In this document: positions 7,276 to 15,317 of the stretch, in pieces
How the letters are laid out: every line of letters starts with the position of its first letter
Numbering within the stretch: position 1 is the first letter of the stretch
NCBI GenBank assembly: GCA_902470835.1
Contig: CABRHR010000006.1
Location: 1 to 47,621 of the forward strand
DNA from: an uncultured Collinsella sp.
GTDB lineage: Bacteria > Actinomycetota > Coriobacteriia > Coriobacteriales > Coriobacteriaceae
Direction: 5' to 3'
DNA length: 47,621 bases
Notes under the pieces: model-generated
The model's database searches: none
Seen by the model: only the letters and a program-made list of their open reading frames with translations
What the model was told of the DNA's origin: nothing
Position numbers and translations under genes: made by a program

Positions 7276-7896
7276 ATGAACCAGACACCGCAAAGCAATG
7301 TCCCCCATACTTTTTTGGCAGCACATGCCATCAAGCGGCTGCGCGAAGATCGCGGCCTCACCCAGCGCGCCCTGGCGGAAAGCCTTGGCGTGACCGATAA
7401 AGCCGTCAGCAAGTGGGAGTCCGGCCGCGGCCTTCCCGACATTTCCCTCGTTGAGCCTTTGGCCCAGAGACTCGGCATAAGCGTGGCTGAGCTTTTGGCT
7501 GGTGACATTCGGGCCAACGCCAACCGTGCAGGCAATATGCTCAAAGGCGTCTTTTACGTTTGCCCTATCTGCGGAAACGTTGTGCACGCGCTCGGAGAAG
7601 GCAGCTTTAGCTGCTGCGGCTCCACGATGTTTCCCCAGGAGGCCGAAGAGCCGGACGCGGACCACGCCTTTTCCATCGAGCGCATCGAGGACGATTGGTA
7701 CGTCACGCTCGACCATCCCATGACCAAGGATCATTACATTAGCTTTGTGGCATATGCGACTATGGATGGCATCTGTTTAAAGAAGCTCTATCCTGAGCAA
7801 TCGGTGCAACCGCGCTTTCATATCATCGGACGCGGCAGAATGTACCTCTACTGTAACCAGCACGGACTCTTTGTTTTGCCGACGCCTCGCAAGTAA
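7276..7896 (+). CDS. HTH (Xre) regulator fused to a class I superoxide reductase-like domain
   Basis: A 206-residue two-part protein. Residues about 16-72 are a Cro/CI-type helix-turn-helix (LTQRALAESLGVTDKAVSKW). Residues 93-115 carry C96-x2-C99 and C113-C114, the exact spacing class of a desulforedoxin Fe(Cys)4 centre. Residues 127-200 look like the superoxide reductase catalytic domain: H130 (in DADHAF, at the place of the family's EKHVP), H147 (HPM), H153 (DHY), C193 and H196 (YCNQHG) would be the four-His, one-Cys ligands of the active iron. The usual catalytic lysine next to the first His is not present. I infer a cytoplasmic redox- or superoxide-sensing repressor, or an enzyme that regulates itself. 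No strong ribosome site precedes the ATG; the start is the one that preserves the HTH. It stands alone between repeat-rich gaps. Confidence 0.85.
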   Translation: MNQTPQSNVPHTFLAAHAIKRLREDRGLTQRALAESLGVTDKAVSKWESGRGLPDISLVEPLAQRLGISVAELLAGDIRANANRAGNMLKGVFYVCPICGNVVHALGEGSFSCCGSTMFPQEAEEPDADHAFSIERIEDDWYVTLDHPMTKDHYISFVAYATMDGICLKKLYPEQSVQPRFHIIGRGRMYLYCNQHGLFVLPTPRK

Positions 7897-7931
7897 AAGC
7901 CCGCTGTCCGCCCGATGCCCCTGCGCCAACG

Positions 7932-7998
7932 AGTTGCGGTGGAATAGTTCCTGAAAGTGCTGGTTTAGAGCCTAAACAGGAGCTATTTCACCGCAACT
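7932..7998. repeat. Interspersed hairpin, family C, copy 2
   Basis: Arms AGTTGCGGTGGAATAGTTCC and AGGAGCTATTTCACCGCAAC around a centre of about 25 bases; outer arms identical to copy 1 at 2812-2878. Lies between the converging HTH gene and the RpiR-type regulator. Confidence 0.85.
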
Positions 7999-8034
7999 TA
8001 GGAGGGCGATTGGAGGCGCGGTGGGGCCGGATTG

Positions 8035-8889
8035 TTATTTGAGGCCGGGGAGGCGGGTGTAGGGGAACGAGCGCTCTAGGAACTCGGCGCAGCGGGCGTA
8101 GTCTTTGGCGAAGTAGCTGCTGTAGAGCGAATCGAGCACGTATTGCACGGCGATGTGGCTGGCGAACTGCGTGATGCGGTGCGTCATGCTCTCGTGGTCG
8201 CTCACCGTGAGGTAGGCGGCAAAGCCGGGGTGCAGGCGCGCACAATAAGGTGTGCCGATGACAATGACGGGAACATGTCGGCTGCTGAGGATCGGCAAGA
8301 TTTCCTTGAGGTTGGGCGCAAGGCCGCTGTAGGAGATTACGATCGCCACATTGCCGGAATCCGAGGCGAGCGCCGTGCGCACCTGGGCCTCGGTGCTGCT
8401 GTAGCATGTGGCGCTTTTGCCGGACGAGAGCAGACGGTCGCGGAACATCCCCGCCGGATAGAGGTTGTGCGAGCCGGTGTAGATGTCGACCTGCCGTGCC
8501 TTCGCGATCAGTTTGGCGGCGTGATCGAGCTGTGCGGGGTCGAGTAGCTCCTGCGTCTCGGCCAGCGTGGTCTGGTAGAGCCCTTCCATGCGTTCCATGA
8601 CCTGTGCGGGTGTGGACGTGGCATCGAAGGGAAAGTTGATATCCACGTCGCGGCGGTTGCCCGCCTCGGTCGCCAGGCGGATGAGCTCGACCTTGAGGTC
8701 CTTAAAGCCCTCGAGGCCGAGCTTTTTGCAAAAGCGGTGCACGCTCGCGACCGAAACGTTGGTGCGGGCAGCAAACTCCTTAATGGGCAGTCCACGGATC
8801 TCCTCGCCCATGGCAAGGGCCGAGATTCCGAGCTGCTGCTCGGTAGGGGTTAGGCCCTGCGCCTCGGTAATCTTGCGTTTGATATCCAT
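8035..8889 (-). CDS. RpiR/MurR-family transcriptional regulator (HTH plus SIS domain)
   Basis: A 284-residue regulator. The N-terminal HTH_6 domain (about residues 1-75) has IKEFAARTNVSVASVHRFCKKLGL, typical of the RpiR family. The C-terminal SIS sugar-phosphate isomerase-like domain (about 115-260) has IYTGSHNLYPAGMFRDRL and VAIVISYSGLAPN; such domains sense phosphosugars. Start taken at the ATG at 8889 (MDIKRK), with GGGAG upstream; a longer frame begins at 8919 inside a repeat. It lies 42 bases downstream of the large glycosidase on the same strand and probably forms an operon with it, acting as its local regulator. The ligand is unknown. Confidence 0.88.
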   Translation of the reverse strand: MDIKRKITEAQGLTPTEQQLGISALAMGEEIRGLPIKEFAARTNVSVASVHRFCKKLGLEGFKDLKVELIRLATEAGNRRDVDINFPFDATSTPAQVMERMEGLYQTTLAETQELLDPAQLDHAAKLIAKARQVDIYTGSHNLYPAGMFRDRLLSSGKSATCYSSTEAQVRTALASDSGNVAIVISYSGLAPNLKEILPILSSRHVPVIVIGTPYCARLHPGFAAYLTVSDHESMTHRITQFASHIAVQYVLDSLYSSYFAKDYARCAEFLERSFPYTRLPGLK

Positions 8890-8908
8890 TCGAACTCCCG
8901 CACTCGCC

Positions 8909-8947
8909 AAACCTGCCAAAAAGGGACAGGTTTATTTTGGCAGGTTT
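8909..8947. repeat. Interspersed hairpin, family B, copy 1, overlapping a gene end
   Basis: Arms AAACCTGCCAAAA and TTTTGGCAGGTTT around AGGGACAGGTTTA. Related units are at 12657-12692, 22025-22066 and 22072-22108. The 3' arm encodes the last codons and TAA stop of the glycosidase on the minus strand. Confidence 0.9.
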
Positions 8948-11532
8948 TGCCCGCGAAGGACAACGGGGCCAAGGATGCCGCTGGGGGCAATGGGCTCGGT
9001 GAGGGCGAAAATGTCGGGAATCGCATGGTCGAGCGTGTTGATGACGTCGATGGTGAGCTCGTGCATGCCGGCGGCAAGTGTGCTGGTGGCAAAGCGGTAG
9101 GGCGGGCAGATGCGCGTGCCGAGCGTTTGTCCGTCGAGTGTGAGCGTCGCGACTTCGTAGACGTCTCCCAGGTCAATGACGGTGTGGGCGAGGTTGTCGG
9201 CCAGCTCGAACGACGTGCGATAGCGGAATGTGCCGCAGGTGCCGGGGAACTGCTCGGCCGTGAGATCGCACAGGCGCTCGAGCTTTTGCGGCTCGCCAAA
9301 GGTTTCATCGCTGCCGGCAGGGGAGAGGGCAACGGTCCACGGTCCGTCGATGCCGAGGCAAACCGCATCATCCGCATTCGTGTTCGCCCTGCCGTCGAGT
9401 CCGACCTCGTCGCCCGCTCCCAAAACAACAACGCAGCTCTCGAAGGGCGCCAGCTCCAACACGCCGTCAAACGCAACGGGTTCGGTGCCGTTCAGCAGGT
9501 CGAGGCGCGTGCCGCAAAGGCGCTCGCCTCGAGCAAGTGCAACCGTACAGCAAATACTTTCACGCGGATGCTCGTTGACTAGCATCACATAGGTCTCGCC
9601 CGCACGCTTGTAGCGAAGTGCGCGCAGCCAGGGCTGTGGCCTATCGGTCACAACGGTCTGCAGCCCCGCGTCTGCCAGCGCGTCCGCCACATCGGCAAGT
9701 GGCGTTGCCGTAAGCCCGTCCAGATCGGCTGCGCCATCCGCGTCATAAAGAGCGCCGGGCACTTCGTCAGCAGCGAGCACCGTGACACCCGCGGCCATCA
9801 TGCGCCTCACCTCTTCCGCTGTAGCCGCGCCAATAAACGAGGCGCCTGGCATGACAAACGCCTGGTAGCGACAGCCGTTAACAGCCAGCATTCCATCGGC
9901 AATCGAAACCTCGTAACGCCCCTCATCCTCAAAAGCCTCGGCAGGCACAAAGTCAAAATCGATCTGCGCGCGCGTGAGCTCGGCCGCCACGCGCTCGACG
10001 GGCATGGCGTTGCCGGCCCATTCGGCGTCGGCATGGTACAGAATGGCGACGGGGCGAGCGGCAGCGCCTTCCGAAAGGAGCGTCGCCGTGCGATTCATAT
10101 AGCGCATGAGCTGGCCAAAGTGCGGCCATTGCGGGTTGTTGCCGTGCGCGTAAAAGTGCGGCGGGCAGTCCCAATCGGGGAAGGGCGCCATGCTAAACGC
10201 GTGCGGCGTAAACCAGTTAATACCGCGGACGAGCATATGGTCGACAATCCATTTCATCTCGCGCAGGCCCTCGTGCCAGCCGAAGGCGCCAAAGACCTCG
10301 GCCATGCAGCGCCCCTGCTTTTTGGGATCGAGGCGCGCGGCCGAAGAGCCCAGCTTGGCAAGCGCGTACGTAAAGAACTCCATGTTCCATGCGCCGTGGA
10401 AATAGCTGTAGCGCCCGCGGTCAATTCCGGGGGCGAGCTGATTGATGACTACGTCGACGCCGGCCATGTCCTGCCCCGCGACCGCGCGGAAGTAATGTCC
10501 AGCGCCCTGACCCAGGCGCGTGTGACAACTCTTGTCCTCGATCACGTGGCCAATGTGCATGACGCCGTGCGCGCGGCACCAACCGCCAATCTGCTCGTCA
10601 AAGCAGCTGCGGTAGAGCTGCGTAGCAAGGTCCATATAGGCGTGGCGAACCTGGGCGCCGTTTGCCTCGCGCGTCCAAAGGCCGTGCAACTTAGCAAGCC
10701 AATTCTCGCCAAGCGCATCGCGCAGGCGGTGGGCAAGCTCGTTCGACCACGGCAGCGCTAGGTCGCCTCGCCCGATAAAACTGCTGGTAGAAGCATCGTC
10801 GAGCGTGGTGCCCTTCTCGTTCATAAAGCCGGGCTCATCGGTGAAAAAGCCCAAGATCGTTTTGCCAAACTCGTCGCTCAGATGCTCAAACGTGGGCTCG
10901 TAGACGGCGTCGATGAGCGCGTGGCACGAGGCGGCGTCGACCATGTTGATGTACTCATCGCGAAAGCCGGTCTTTTGGCTGGTGGCGTACAGCACGATCG
11001 TAGTGACGCCGGTGGGGGCGTCAAAACGCAAGCGGGCGGGCGTTCCATCGTCTCCTTGCTCAACAGCGAGCGCAAGGTCGAGCGGCGCACCAGCGGCATC
11101 AAAAGCTGCCACGCCCACAAAGCGCTCGGTGGGGTCCATGAGATTACCGAGCTTGATAGTCGTGGACGGCTGGGGACCAACGACCGTAATCGTGCGATGC
11201 TTGAGCACGGTCTTCTTGAGCGCGGGGTCGACGTCATCGCCCGCAAGCGCGCCATTGGCATAGCCTGTGGGGAAATGCGCGTCGTCGAGCAGCCAAATCT
11301 TCAGCCCCAGGCGCTTGCACTCGTCGATAATAAACCGCAGGTCAGACCACCAGCCGTCGCGACAGAAATCGGGATGCGTGCGCGACTCAAGGCAGACCTC
11401 GCGGATATCCGCGCCGGCAATCTGCTCCAGATACTCGGTAATCGTTTCGCGCGCCTCGCCCTTGAGCCACAAGAACGGAAGTACATGGTTGTCGTAGGTG
11501 CCGCCAAGCACCTGCTCAAAATACGCCGCCAT
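8932..11532 (-). CDS. Large intracellular glycoside hydrolase, GH106-like
   Basis: An 866-residue protein without a signal peptide, so cytoplasmic. The N-terminal half reads as a TIM-barrel glycosidase (WLKGEARETITEYLEQI; LKIWLLDDAHFPTGYANG); the middle has WHEGLREMKWIVDHMLVRG, close to segments of the alpha-L-rhamnosidase-like GH106 group. A Rossmann-like segment (VAILYHADAEWAG) and a C-terminal beta-sandwich resembling a GH2 sugar-binding domain follow (about residues 740-860). The exact family and substrate are uncertain. Start at 11532 has GGAGGAG upstream. The gene is divergent from an AraC-type regulator and is followed by an RpiR regulator, which suggests two inputs controlling degradation of an imported oligosaccharide or glycoside. 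The final codons and stop come from a family B repeat. Confidence 0.8.
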   Translation of the reverse strand: MAAYFEQVLGGTYDNHVLPFLWLKGEARETITEYLEQIAGADIREVCLESRTHPDFCRDGWWSDLRFIIDECKRLGLKIWLLDDAHFPTGYANGALAGDDVDPALKKTVLKHRTITVVGPQPSTTIKLGNLMDPTERFVGVAAFDAAGAPLDLALAVEQGDDGTPARLRFDAPTGVTTIVLYATSQKTGFRDEYINMVDAASCHALIDAVYEPTFEHLSDEFGKTILGFFTDEPGFMNEKGTTLDDASTSSFIGRGDLALPWSNELAHRLRDALGENWLAKLHGLWTREANGAQVRHAYMDLATQLYRSCFDEQIGGWCRAHGVMHIGHVIEDKSCHTRLGQGAGHYFRAVAGQDMAGVDVVINQLAPGIDRGRYSYFHGAWNMEFFTYALAKLGSSAARLDPKKQGRCMAEVFGAFGWHEGLREMKWIVDHMLVRGINWFTPHAFSMAPFPDWDCPPHFYAHGNNPQWPHFGQLMRYMNRTATLLSEGAAARPVAILYHADAEWAGNAMPVERVAAELTRAQIDFDFVPAEAFEDEGRYEVSIADGMLAVNGCRYQAFVMPGASFIGAATAEEVRRMMAAGVTVLAADEVPGALYDADGAADLDGLTATPLADVADALADAGLQTVVTDRPQPWLRALRYKRAGETYVMLVNEHPRESICCTVALARGERLCGTRLDLLNGTEPVAFDGVLELAPFESCVVVLGAGDEVGLDGRANTNADDAVCLGIDGPWTVALSPAGSDETFGEPQKLERLCDLTAEQFPGTCGTFRYRTSFELADNLAHTVIDLGDVYEVATLTLDGQTLGTRICPPYRFATSTLAAGMHELTIDVINTLDHAIPDIFALTEPIAPSGILGPVVLRGQNLPK

Positions 11533-11648
11533 ATACGCTCCTCCAAAACCAGCCTTTCAAATCCATTGAAGTCAGAGTACGCCGAGCGCGCCGCCCTGCT
11601 AATATCAAAACCACGGCAGAATATGACCGAATCAACGATAGGAACACT
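11533..11648. promoter_or_regulatory. Divergent promoter region, glycosidase / araC-type gene
   Basis: The 116 bases between the two divergent starts must hold both promoters and presumably the AraC-type operator. AT-rich patches occur at about 11600-11645. I could not define -35/-10 boxes with confidence. Confidence 0.4.
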
Positions 11649-12656
11649 ATGGAGCTCACACATCTGGATAACCTGCTGCTTGAGCTAACCGACAGTGAGC
11701 GAGCCTATCGCGCGGGCGCCCGTTACGACTGGAGCGATGTACTCGGTCAAGGTAATCAGGCAGATATTGATGGCCGATACATTCGTAAAATCGGCAACCC
11801 AACGCTCGTCCTACGACAAGAAGGCATGCCCGATGGTCTATCGATTGTTCGTAACTCGCGCTTCAATCCTGTGCCGGAACACGTGCACGATTATGTCGAA
11901 ATCAGCTATGTCTATCGAGGACGAGCGCCGCAGATCGTCAATGGTGCGGCGCTCACGCTTGCTCAAAACGAGGTCCTCCTGCTCGACGCCGCCTGCCCGC
12001 ATGCCGTAGGCGAGCTCGGCGAGCACGACATTATGCTGAGCATCATCATCTCGCGGCCAATGCTGCGCCGTAGCCTGGAGCAAAGCCTTTCGCCCGCAAG
12101 CGCGGTGTCGCGGTTCCTGCTCAACGCTCTCAACGATGAAACCGACCACCGCGGTCACGTTCATTTCCACACGGGCGGCAGCCGTCGCGTGCGCCGCTAC
12201 ATGCAGGAGATGCTGTGCGAGCGTCTGGACCCCACGCCAGCGAGCCCCCAGATTGTCTCGAGGCTGTTCGAGCTGCTGCTGGTTGAGCTCATGCAAAGTT
12301 ACGAGGCCGCGCTGCTGCAAACGGACGAGCCCGCACTGCCATCGGCGCAGGTCGCGGCTGCCATGGGCTTCATCGAGCGCAATGCCTGCGACTGCACCCT
12401 CGATGACCTCGCCCGCCACCTGCACCTGAGTCCCAACTACGCAAGCGCCCTGCTCAAGCGTCAGACAGGCCGCACATTCATGCAGCTCGTGCAGGATAGC
12501 CGCCTGGTACGCGCAGCGACACTGCTCGACGCCGGCGCCACCGCGGAGGTCGCAGCGCGCGAAGCCGGCTATGCCAACATGAGCTTCTTCTACAAAAAGT
12601 TTGCCGAGCGCTATGGCTGCACGCCGGCCGCCTATCGTCAGCGTTTGCCCAGATAA
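11649..12656 (+). CDS. AraC-family transcriptional regulator with cupin sensor domain
   Basis: 335 residues. The N-terminal part has a cupin-like sugar-sensing fold (PEHVHDYVEISYVYRG at about 78-93, then ALTLAQNEVLLLDAACPHAV). The C-terminal 100 residues are a double HTH of the AraC type (CTLDDLARHLHLSPNYASAL; AAREAGYANMSFFYKKFAER, then YGCTPAAYRQ). It is divergent from the large glycosidase, and the GH1 gene follows on the same strand, so it probably activates one or both in response to a sugar. The start ATG has AGGAAC just upstream. A family B hairpin begins at the base after the stop codon. Confidence 0.9.
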   Translation: MELTHLDNLLLELTDSERAYRAGARYDWSDVLGQGNQADIDGRYIRKIGNPTLVLRQEGMPDGLSIVRNSRFNPVPEHVHDYVEISYVYRGRAPQIVNGAALTLAQNEVLLLDAACPHAVGELGEHDIMLSIIISRPMLRRSLEQSLSPASAVSRFLLNALNDETDHRGHVHFHTGGSRRVRRYMQEMLCERLDPTPASPQIVSRLFELLLVELMQSYEAALLQTDEPALPSAQVAAAMGFIERNACDCTLDDLARHLHLSPNYASALLKRQTGRTFMQLVQDSRLVRAATLLDAGATAEVAAREAGYANMSFFYKKFAERYGCTPAAYRQRLPR

Positions 12657-12692
12657 AACCGACCAAAATAAACCTGTCCCTTTTTGGCAGGT
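12657..12692. repeat. Interspersed hairpin, family B, copy 2
   Basis: Same family as 8909-8947, in the opposite orientation, with arms ACCGACCAAAA and TTTTTGGCAGGT. It directly abuts the araC-type stop codon. Beyond it, GAGGCGGGG (12707-12715) and CCCCGCCTC (12761-12769) form another, weaker inverted repeat upstream of the GH1 gene. Confidence 0.85.
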
Positions 12693-12829
12693 ATCAGGAA
12701 GTGTCAGAGGCGGGGCGGCGGCAGGCGGCGGGCGCGAAAAGAAGTGTCGGGTTTGGCGCCCCCCGCCTCCGCATGTCTCCCGCGTGGGCGATACTCGGCT
12801 TATCGACCCACGATGCAAAGGAGATGCTC

Positions 12830-14278
12830 ATGGCAAACATCAAGTTCCCCGAGGGTTTCTATTGGGGTGGCGCTACCGCCGCCAACCAGTTTGAGGGCGC
12901 TTGGAACGTGGACGGCCGCGGCGCTTCCGTCGACGACCACTTCCTGGGCGGCAGCTACAAGGAGCCGCGTCAGATCACGATCGACATCGACCCCAACCGC
13001 TTCTACCCCAACCATGACGGCATCGATTTCTACCATCACTACGAGGAGGACATCGCGCTGTTCGCCGAGATGGGCTTCAACATGTTCCGCATGTCCATCT
13101 CTTGGAGCCGAATCTTCCCCAACGGCGACGACGCCGAGCCCAACGAGGCCGGCCTCGCCTTTTACGATCGCGTCTTCGACTGCCTGCGCGCTCACAATAT
13201 CGAGCCGCTCGTGACGCTCTCGCATTACGAGATGCCCTATCACCTGGTCGAGAAGTACAACGGCTGGGCAAGCCGCGAGCTCATCGGCTTCTTTGAGAAG
13301 TACTGCCAGACCGTTTTCGACCGCTATCAGGACAAAGTCAAGTTTTGGCTCACCTTCAACGAGATCAACTGCGGCACCATGGACATGGGCGCCATGATGG
13401 AGACCGGCCTGATCCAGGGCTTCGAGGGCCCGGCAAGCGCCATCAAGACCACCGCTCAGCAGCGCTATCAGGCTCTGCATCATCAGTTTGTCGCCAGCGG
13501 CCGCGTCGTGCGCTATGCTCACGAGCACTACCCGCAGTTCAAGATGGGCAACATGGACTGCTTCATCCTCTCCTACGCCGCCACGTGCGATCCGGTCGAC
13601 GTGTTCGCCACGCAGCAGCAGATGAACTCCATGAACTGGTACTGTTCTGACGTGCAGGTGCGCGGCAAGTACCCGTTCTACGCCAAGCGCTTCTGGGCCG
13701 AGAACGACGTCGAGCTCGCTATGGAGGACGGCGACCTGCAGGATATCGCCGACGGCAAGGTCGACTTCTACACCTTTAGCTACTACATGTCCGGCACCGT
13801 GGGCACGCACAAGGACCACGAGATGACCGAGGGCAACATGACCTTTGGCGGCAAGAACCCCTACCTGGAGTCCACCGACTGGGGTTGGCAGATCGACCCG
13901 CTGGGCCTGCGTATCGCCCTCAACGAGATCTACGCCCGCTACGAGATTCCGCTGATGGTGGTCGAGAACGGCATGGGCGCCTACGACGAGGTCGAGGAGG
14001 ACGGTTCCATTCACGATCCGTACCGCATCGCCTATCTGCAGAGTCACATCAAGGCCATGGGCGAGGCCGTCGCCGACGGCGTCGACCTGATCGCCTACAC
14101 CTGGTGGGGCCCCATCGACCTGGTGTCCGCCGGCACCGGCGAGATGCGCAAGCGCTATGGCTTCATCCATGTCGATAAGTACGACGACGGCACCGGCACC
14201 TACGAGCGCCGCCGCAAGGACAGCTTCTTCGCATACCAGAAGATCATCAAGTCCAACGGCGCTGAGGGCTTGGAGTAA
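12830..14278 (+). CDS. GH1 6-phospho-beta-glucosidase
   Basis: A 482-residue glycosidase of family GH1 that cleaves phosphorylated beta-glucosides delivered by a PTS. The catalytic acid/base is E178 in TFNEIN and the nucleophile E379 in VVENGMG. Near the C-terminus, S433, K441 and Y443 (in SAGTGEMRKRYGF) fit the phosphate-binding residues of the 6-phospho group. The N-terminal signature FYWGGATAANQFEG is standard. Start at 12830 because AAGGAG ends seven bases upstream; the ATG at 12824 abuts the ribosome site and longer frames are unsupported. Neighbours: AraC regulator upstream, PTS IIA(Glc) downstream, together a sugar-uptake block, although no EIIBC permease is in the window. Just after the stop come a D-type hairpin and the tail of a deleted HAD phosphatase gene. 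Confidence 0.93.
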   Translation: MANIKFPEGFYWGGATAANQFEGAWNVDGRGASVDDHFLGGSYKEPRQITIDIDPNRFYPNHDGIDFYHHYEEDIALFAEMGFNMFRMSISWSRIFPNGDDAEPNEAGLAFYDRVFDCLRAHNIEPLVTLSHYEMPYHLVEKYNGWASRELIGFFEKYCQTVFDRYQDKVKFWLTFNEINCGTMDMGAMMETGLIQGFEGPASAIKTTAQQRYQALHHQFVASGRVVRYAHEHYPQFKMGNMDCFILSYAATCDPVDVFATQQQMNSMNWYCSDVQVRGKYPFYAKRFWAENDVELAMEDGDLQDIADGKVDFYTFSYYMSGTVGTHKDHEMTEGNMTFGGKNPYLESTDWGWQIDPLGLRIALNEIYARYEIPLMVVENGMGAYDEVEEDGSIHDPYRIAYLQSHIKAMGEAVADGVDLIAYTWWGPIDLVSAGTGEMRKRYGFIHVDKYDDGTGTYERRRKDSFFAYQKIIKSNGAEGLE

Positions 14279-14280
14279 TT

Positions 14281-14322
14281 GAGTTCCGGCGATTGAGTTC
14301 CGGCGTTCTGACGAACGCCGGA
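14281..14322 (+). repeat. Partial copy of element D (P1 hairpin only)
   Basis: TCCGGCGTTC (14299-14308) pairs with GAACGCCGGA (14313-14322) around TGAC, matching the P1 hairpin of element D with compensating changes. The segment GAGTTCCGGCG is duplicated (14281-14291 and 14295-14305). As with full copies, it begins within a few bases of a stop codon. The rest of the element is missing and a gene fragment follows instead. Confidence 0.65.
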
Positions 14323-14325
14323 CCG

Positions 14326-14406
14326 GCGGCCGATTTCGTGACCACGAATGTCGACGACGACGGCATCTGGAACGCCTTCGTGCACCTAGGGCTCATCGAG
14401 GGTTAA
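14326..14406 (+). pseudogene. C-terminal remnant of a Cof-type HAD phosphatase
   Basis: A 26-codon open stretch ending at TAA (14404-14406) encodes AADFVTTNVDDDGIWNAF followed by VHLGLIEG. This strongly resembles the conserved C-terminus of Cof/HAD-IIB sugar phosphatases (typically AADYVT, then D-DGI, then a short helix and GLI). No start codon, ribosome site or catalytic part precedes it; upstream is the D-type hairpin. I infer a deletion that joined the hairpin to the end of a former phosphatase gene. Recognition is from memory of the family and the fragment is short. Confidence 0.55.
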
Positions 14407-14490
14407 TCAACAAAACGGGCGCCGATGGACAAAGACGTCGGCAGAGTTTTCGATTCGACTCCCCACCTTAGTTTTTGGTCCAATTGGCAC

Positions 14491-14496
14491 TATAAT
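14491..14496 (+). promoter_or_regulatory. Candidate -10 box for the PTS IIA gene
   Basis: A perfect TATAAT, 50 bases before the start codon. No good -35 is seen at 16-18 bases upstream; the sequence there is TTAGTTTTTGG. Confidence 0.45.
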
Positions 14497-14545
14497 CACC
14501 ATAGGCATGCGCACTACGTTGCGCTTAATCAAGAGGAGAAAACGT

Positions 14546-15082
14546 ATGGGTCTGTTTGACATGTTCAAGAAGAAGGCTGAGCCCGCGGCTGCCGCTGCTC
14601 CGGCCTCCATCTCTGCTTCTGCCGGCGCCGACGTGCTGTGCTCGCCCGTCAAGGGCAAGGTCATCAAGATGGCCGACGTGCCCGATCCCGTCTTTGGTGG
14701 CGAGGTTCTGGGCAAGGGCTGCGCCGTGTGGCCCGAGGACGATCTGGTCTATGCTCCCTGCGACGGCAAGGTGACCGTCACTATGGGTCACGCCGTGGGC
14801 CTGCAGTCCGATAGCGGCATCGAGGTCCTGGTGCACGTTGGCGTCGATACCGTCAACATGAACGGCGACGGCTTCGAGGGCTTCGTCAAGGCCGACGATG
14901 TTGTGAAGGCCGGTCAGCCCATGCTCAAGATCGATCGCGCCAAGATCGCCGCTGCCGGTTACAAGGACTGCGTCGTCGTGGCCGTGTCCAACACCGCCGA
15001 GTTTGCCGATGTTGAGCTCGCCGTCGAGGCTGATTCCGCTGTCGCCGCCGGCGACGCCATCGTCAAGGTTGTCCGCAAGTAA
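14546..15082 (+). CDS. crr: PTS glucose-type IIA protein
   Basis: A 178-residue IIA(Glc)-like phosphocarrier. The phosphorylated histidine is H97 in IEVLVHVGVDTVNMNG, with its partner H82 (GHAVGLQSDSG) 15 residues earlier, the same spacing as His75/His90 of the Escherichia coli protein. The N-terminus (MGLFDMFKKK) is amphipathic and is followed by an Ala-rich linker, as in free-standing IIA proteins. It takes phosphate from HPr and passes it to a IIB domain; no IIBC is nearby, so it may serve several permeases. Start at 14546 has AAGAGGAGA upstream; the ORF can be extended to 14507 without support. The gene ends at an intrinsic terminator and so is probably monocistronic. Confidence 0.92.
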   Translation: MGLFDMFKKKAEPAAAAAPASISASAGADVLCSPVKGKVIKMADVPDPVFGGEVLGKGCAVWPEDDLVYAPCDGKVTVTMGHAVGLQSDSGIEVLVHVGVDTVNMNGDGFEGFVKADDVVKAGQPMLKIDRAKIAAAGYKDCVVVAVSNTAEFADVELAVEADSAVAAGDAIVKVVRK

Positions 15083-15104
15083 ATCGCGGCATCGCATGAT
15101 GTCT

Positions 15105-15137
15105 AAGGGTGGTCGGATTGTTCGGCCACCCTTTTTT
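15105..15137 (+). terminator. Intrinsic terminator after the PTS IIA gene
   Basis: AAGGGTGG (15105-15112) pairs with CCACCCTT (15126-15133), followed by a run of Ts to 15137. Confidence 0.85.
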
Positions 15138-15223
15138 ATTACACGGTACGGATGTGTTTTATTGCACACTGAGCGGACTCGCAGACCGTTCGGACGTTAA
15201 ATCGAACCGACCGCGCCTTCGTG

Positions 15224-15264
15224 CTGTCGAGGGTGTTCATAAGTGGATAGTATGTGCTTACTAT
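15224..15264 (+). promoter_or_regulatory. Candidate promoter of the lipoprotein gene
   Basis: CTGTCG (15224-15229), 16 bases, GATAGT (15246-15251); the -10 lies inside the inverted repeat GATAGTA / TACTATC (15245-15264). The same TGTCGAGGG to TGGATA arrangement precedes the HTH-superoxide reductase gene at about 7199-7227. Confidence 0.4.
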
Positions 15265-15317
15265 CACAACGTGCACCGCGTTTGGGAAGCGCGGTGCCGC
15301 TCATTGGGAGGAACATC

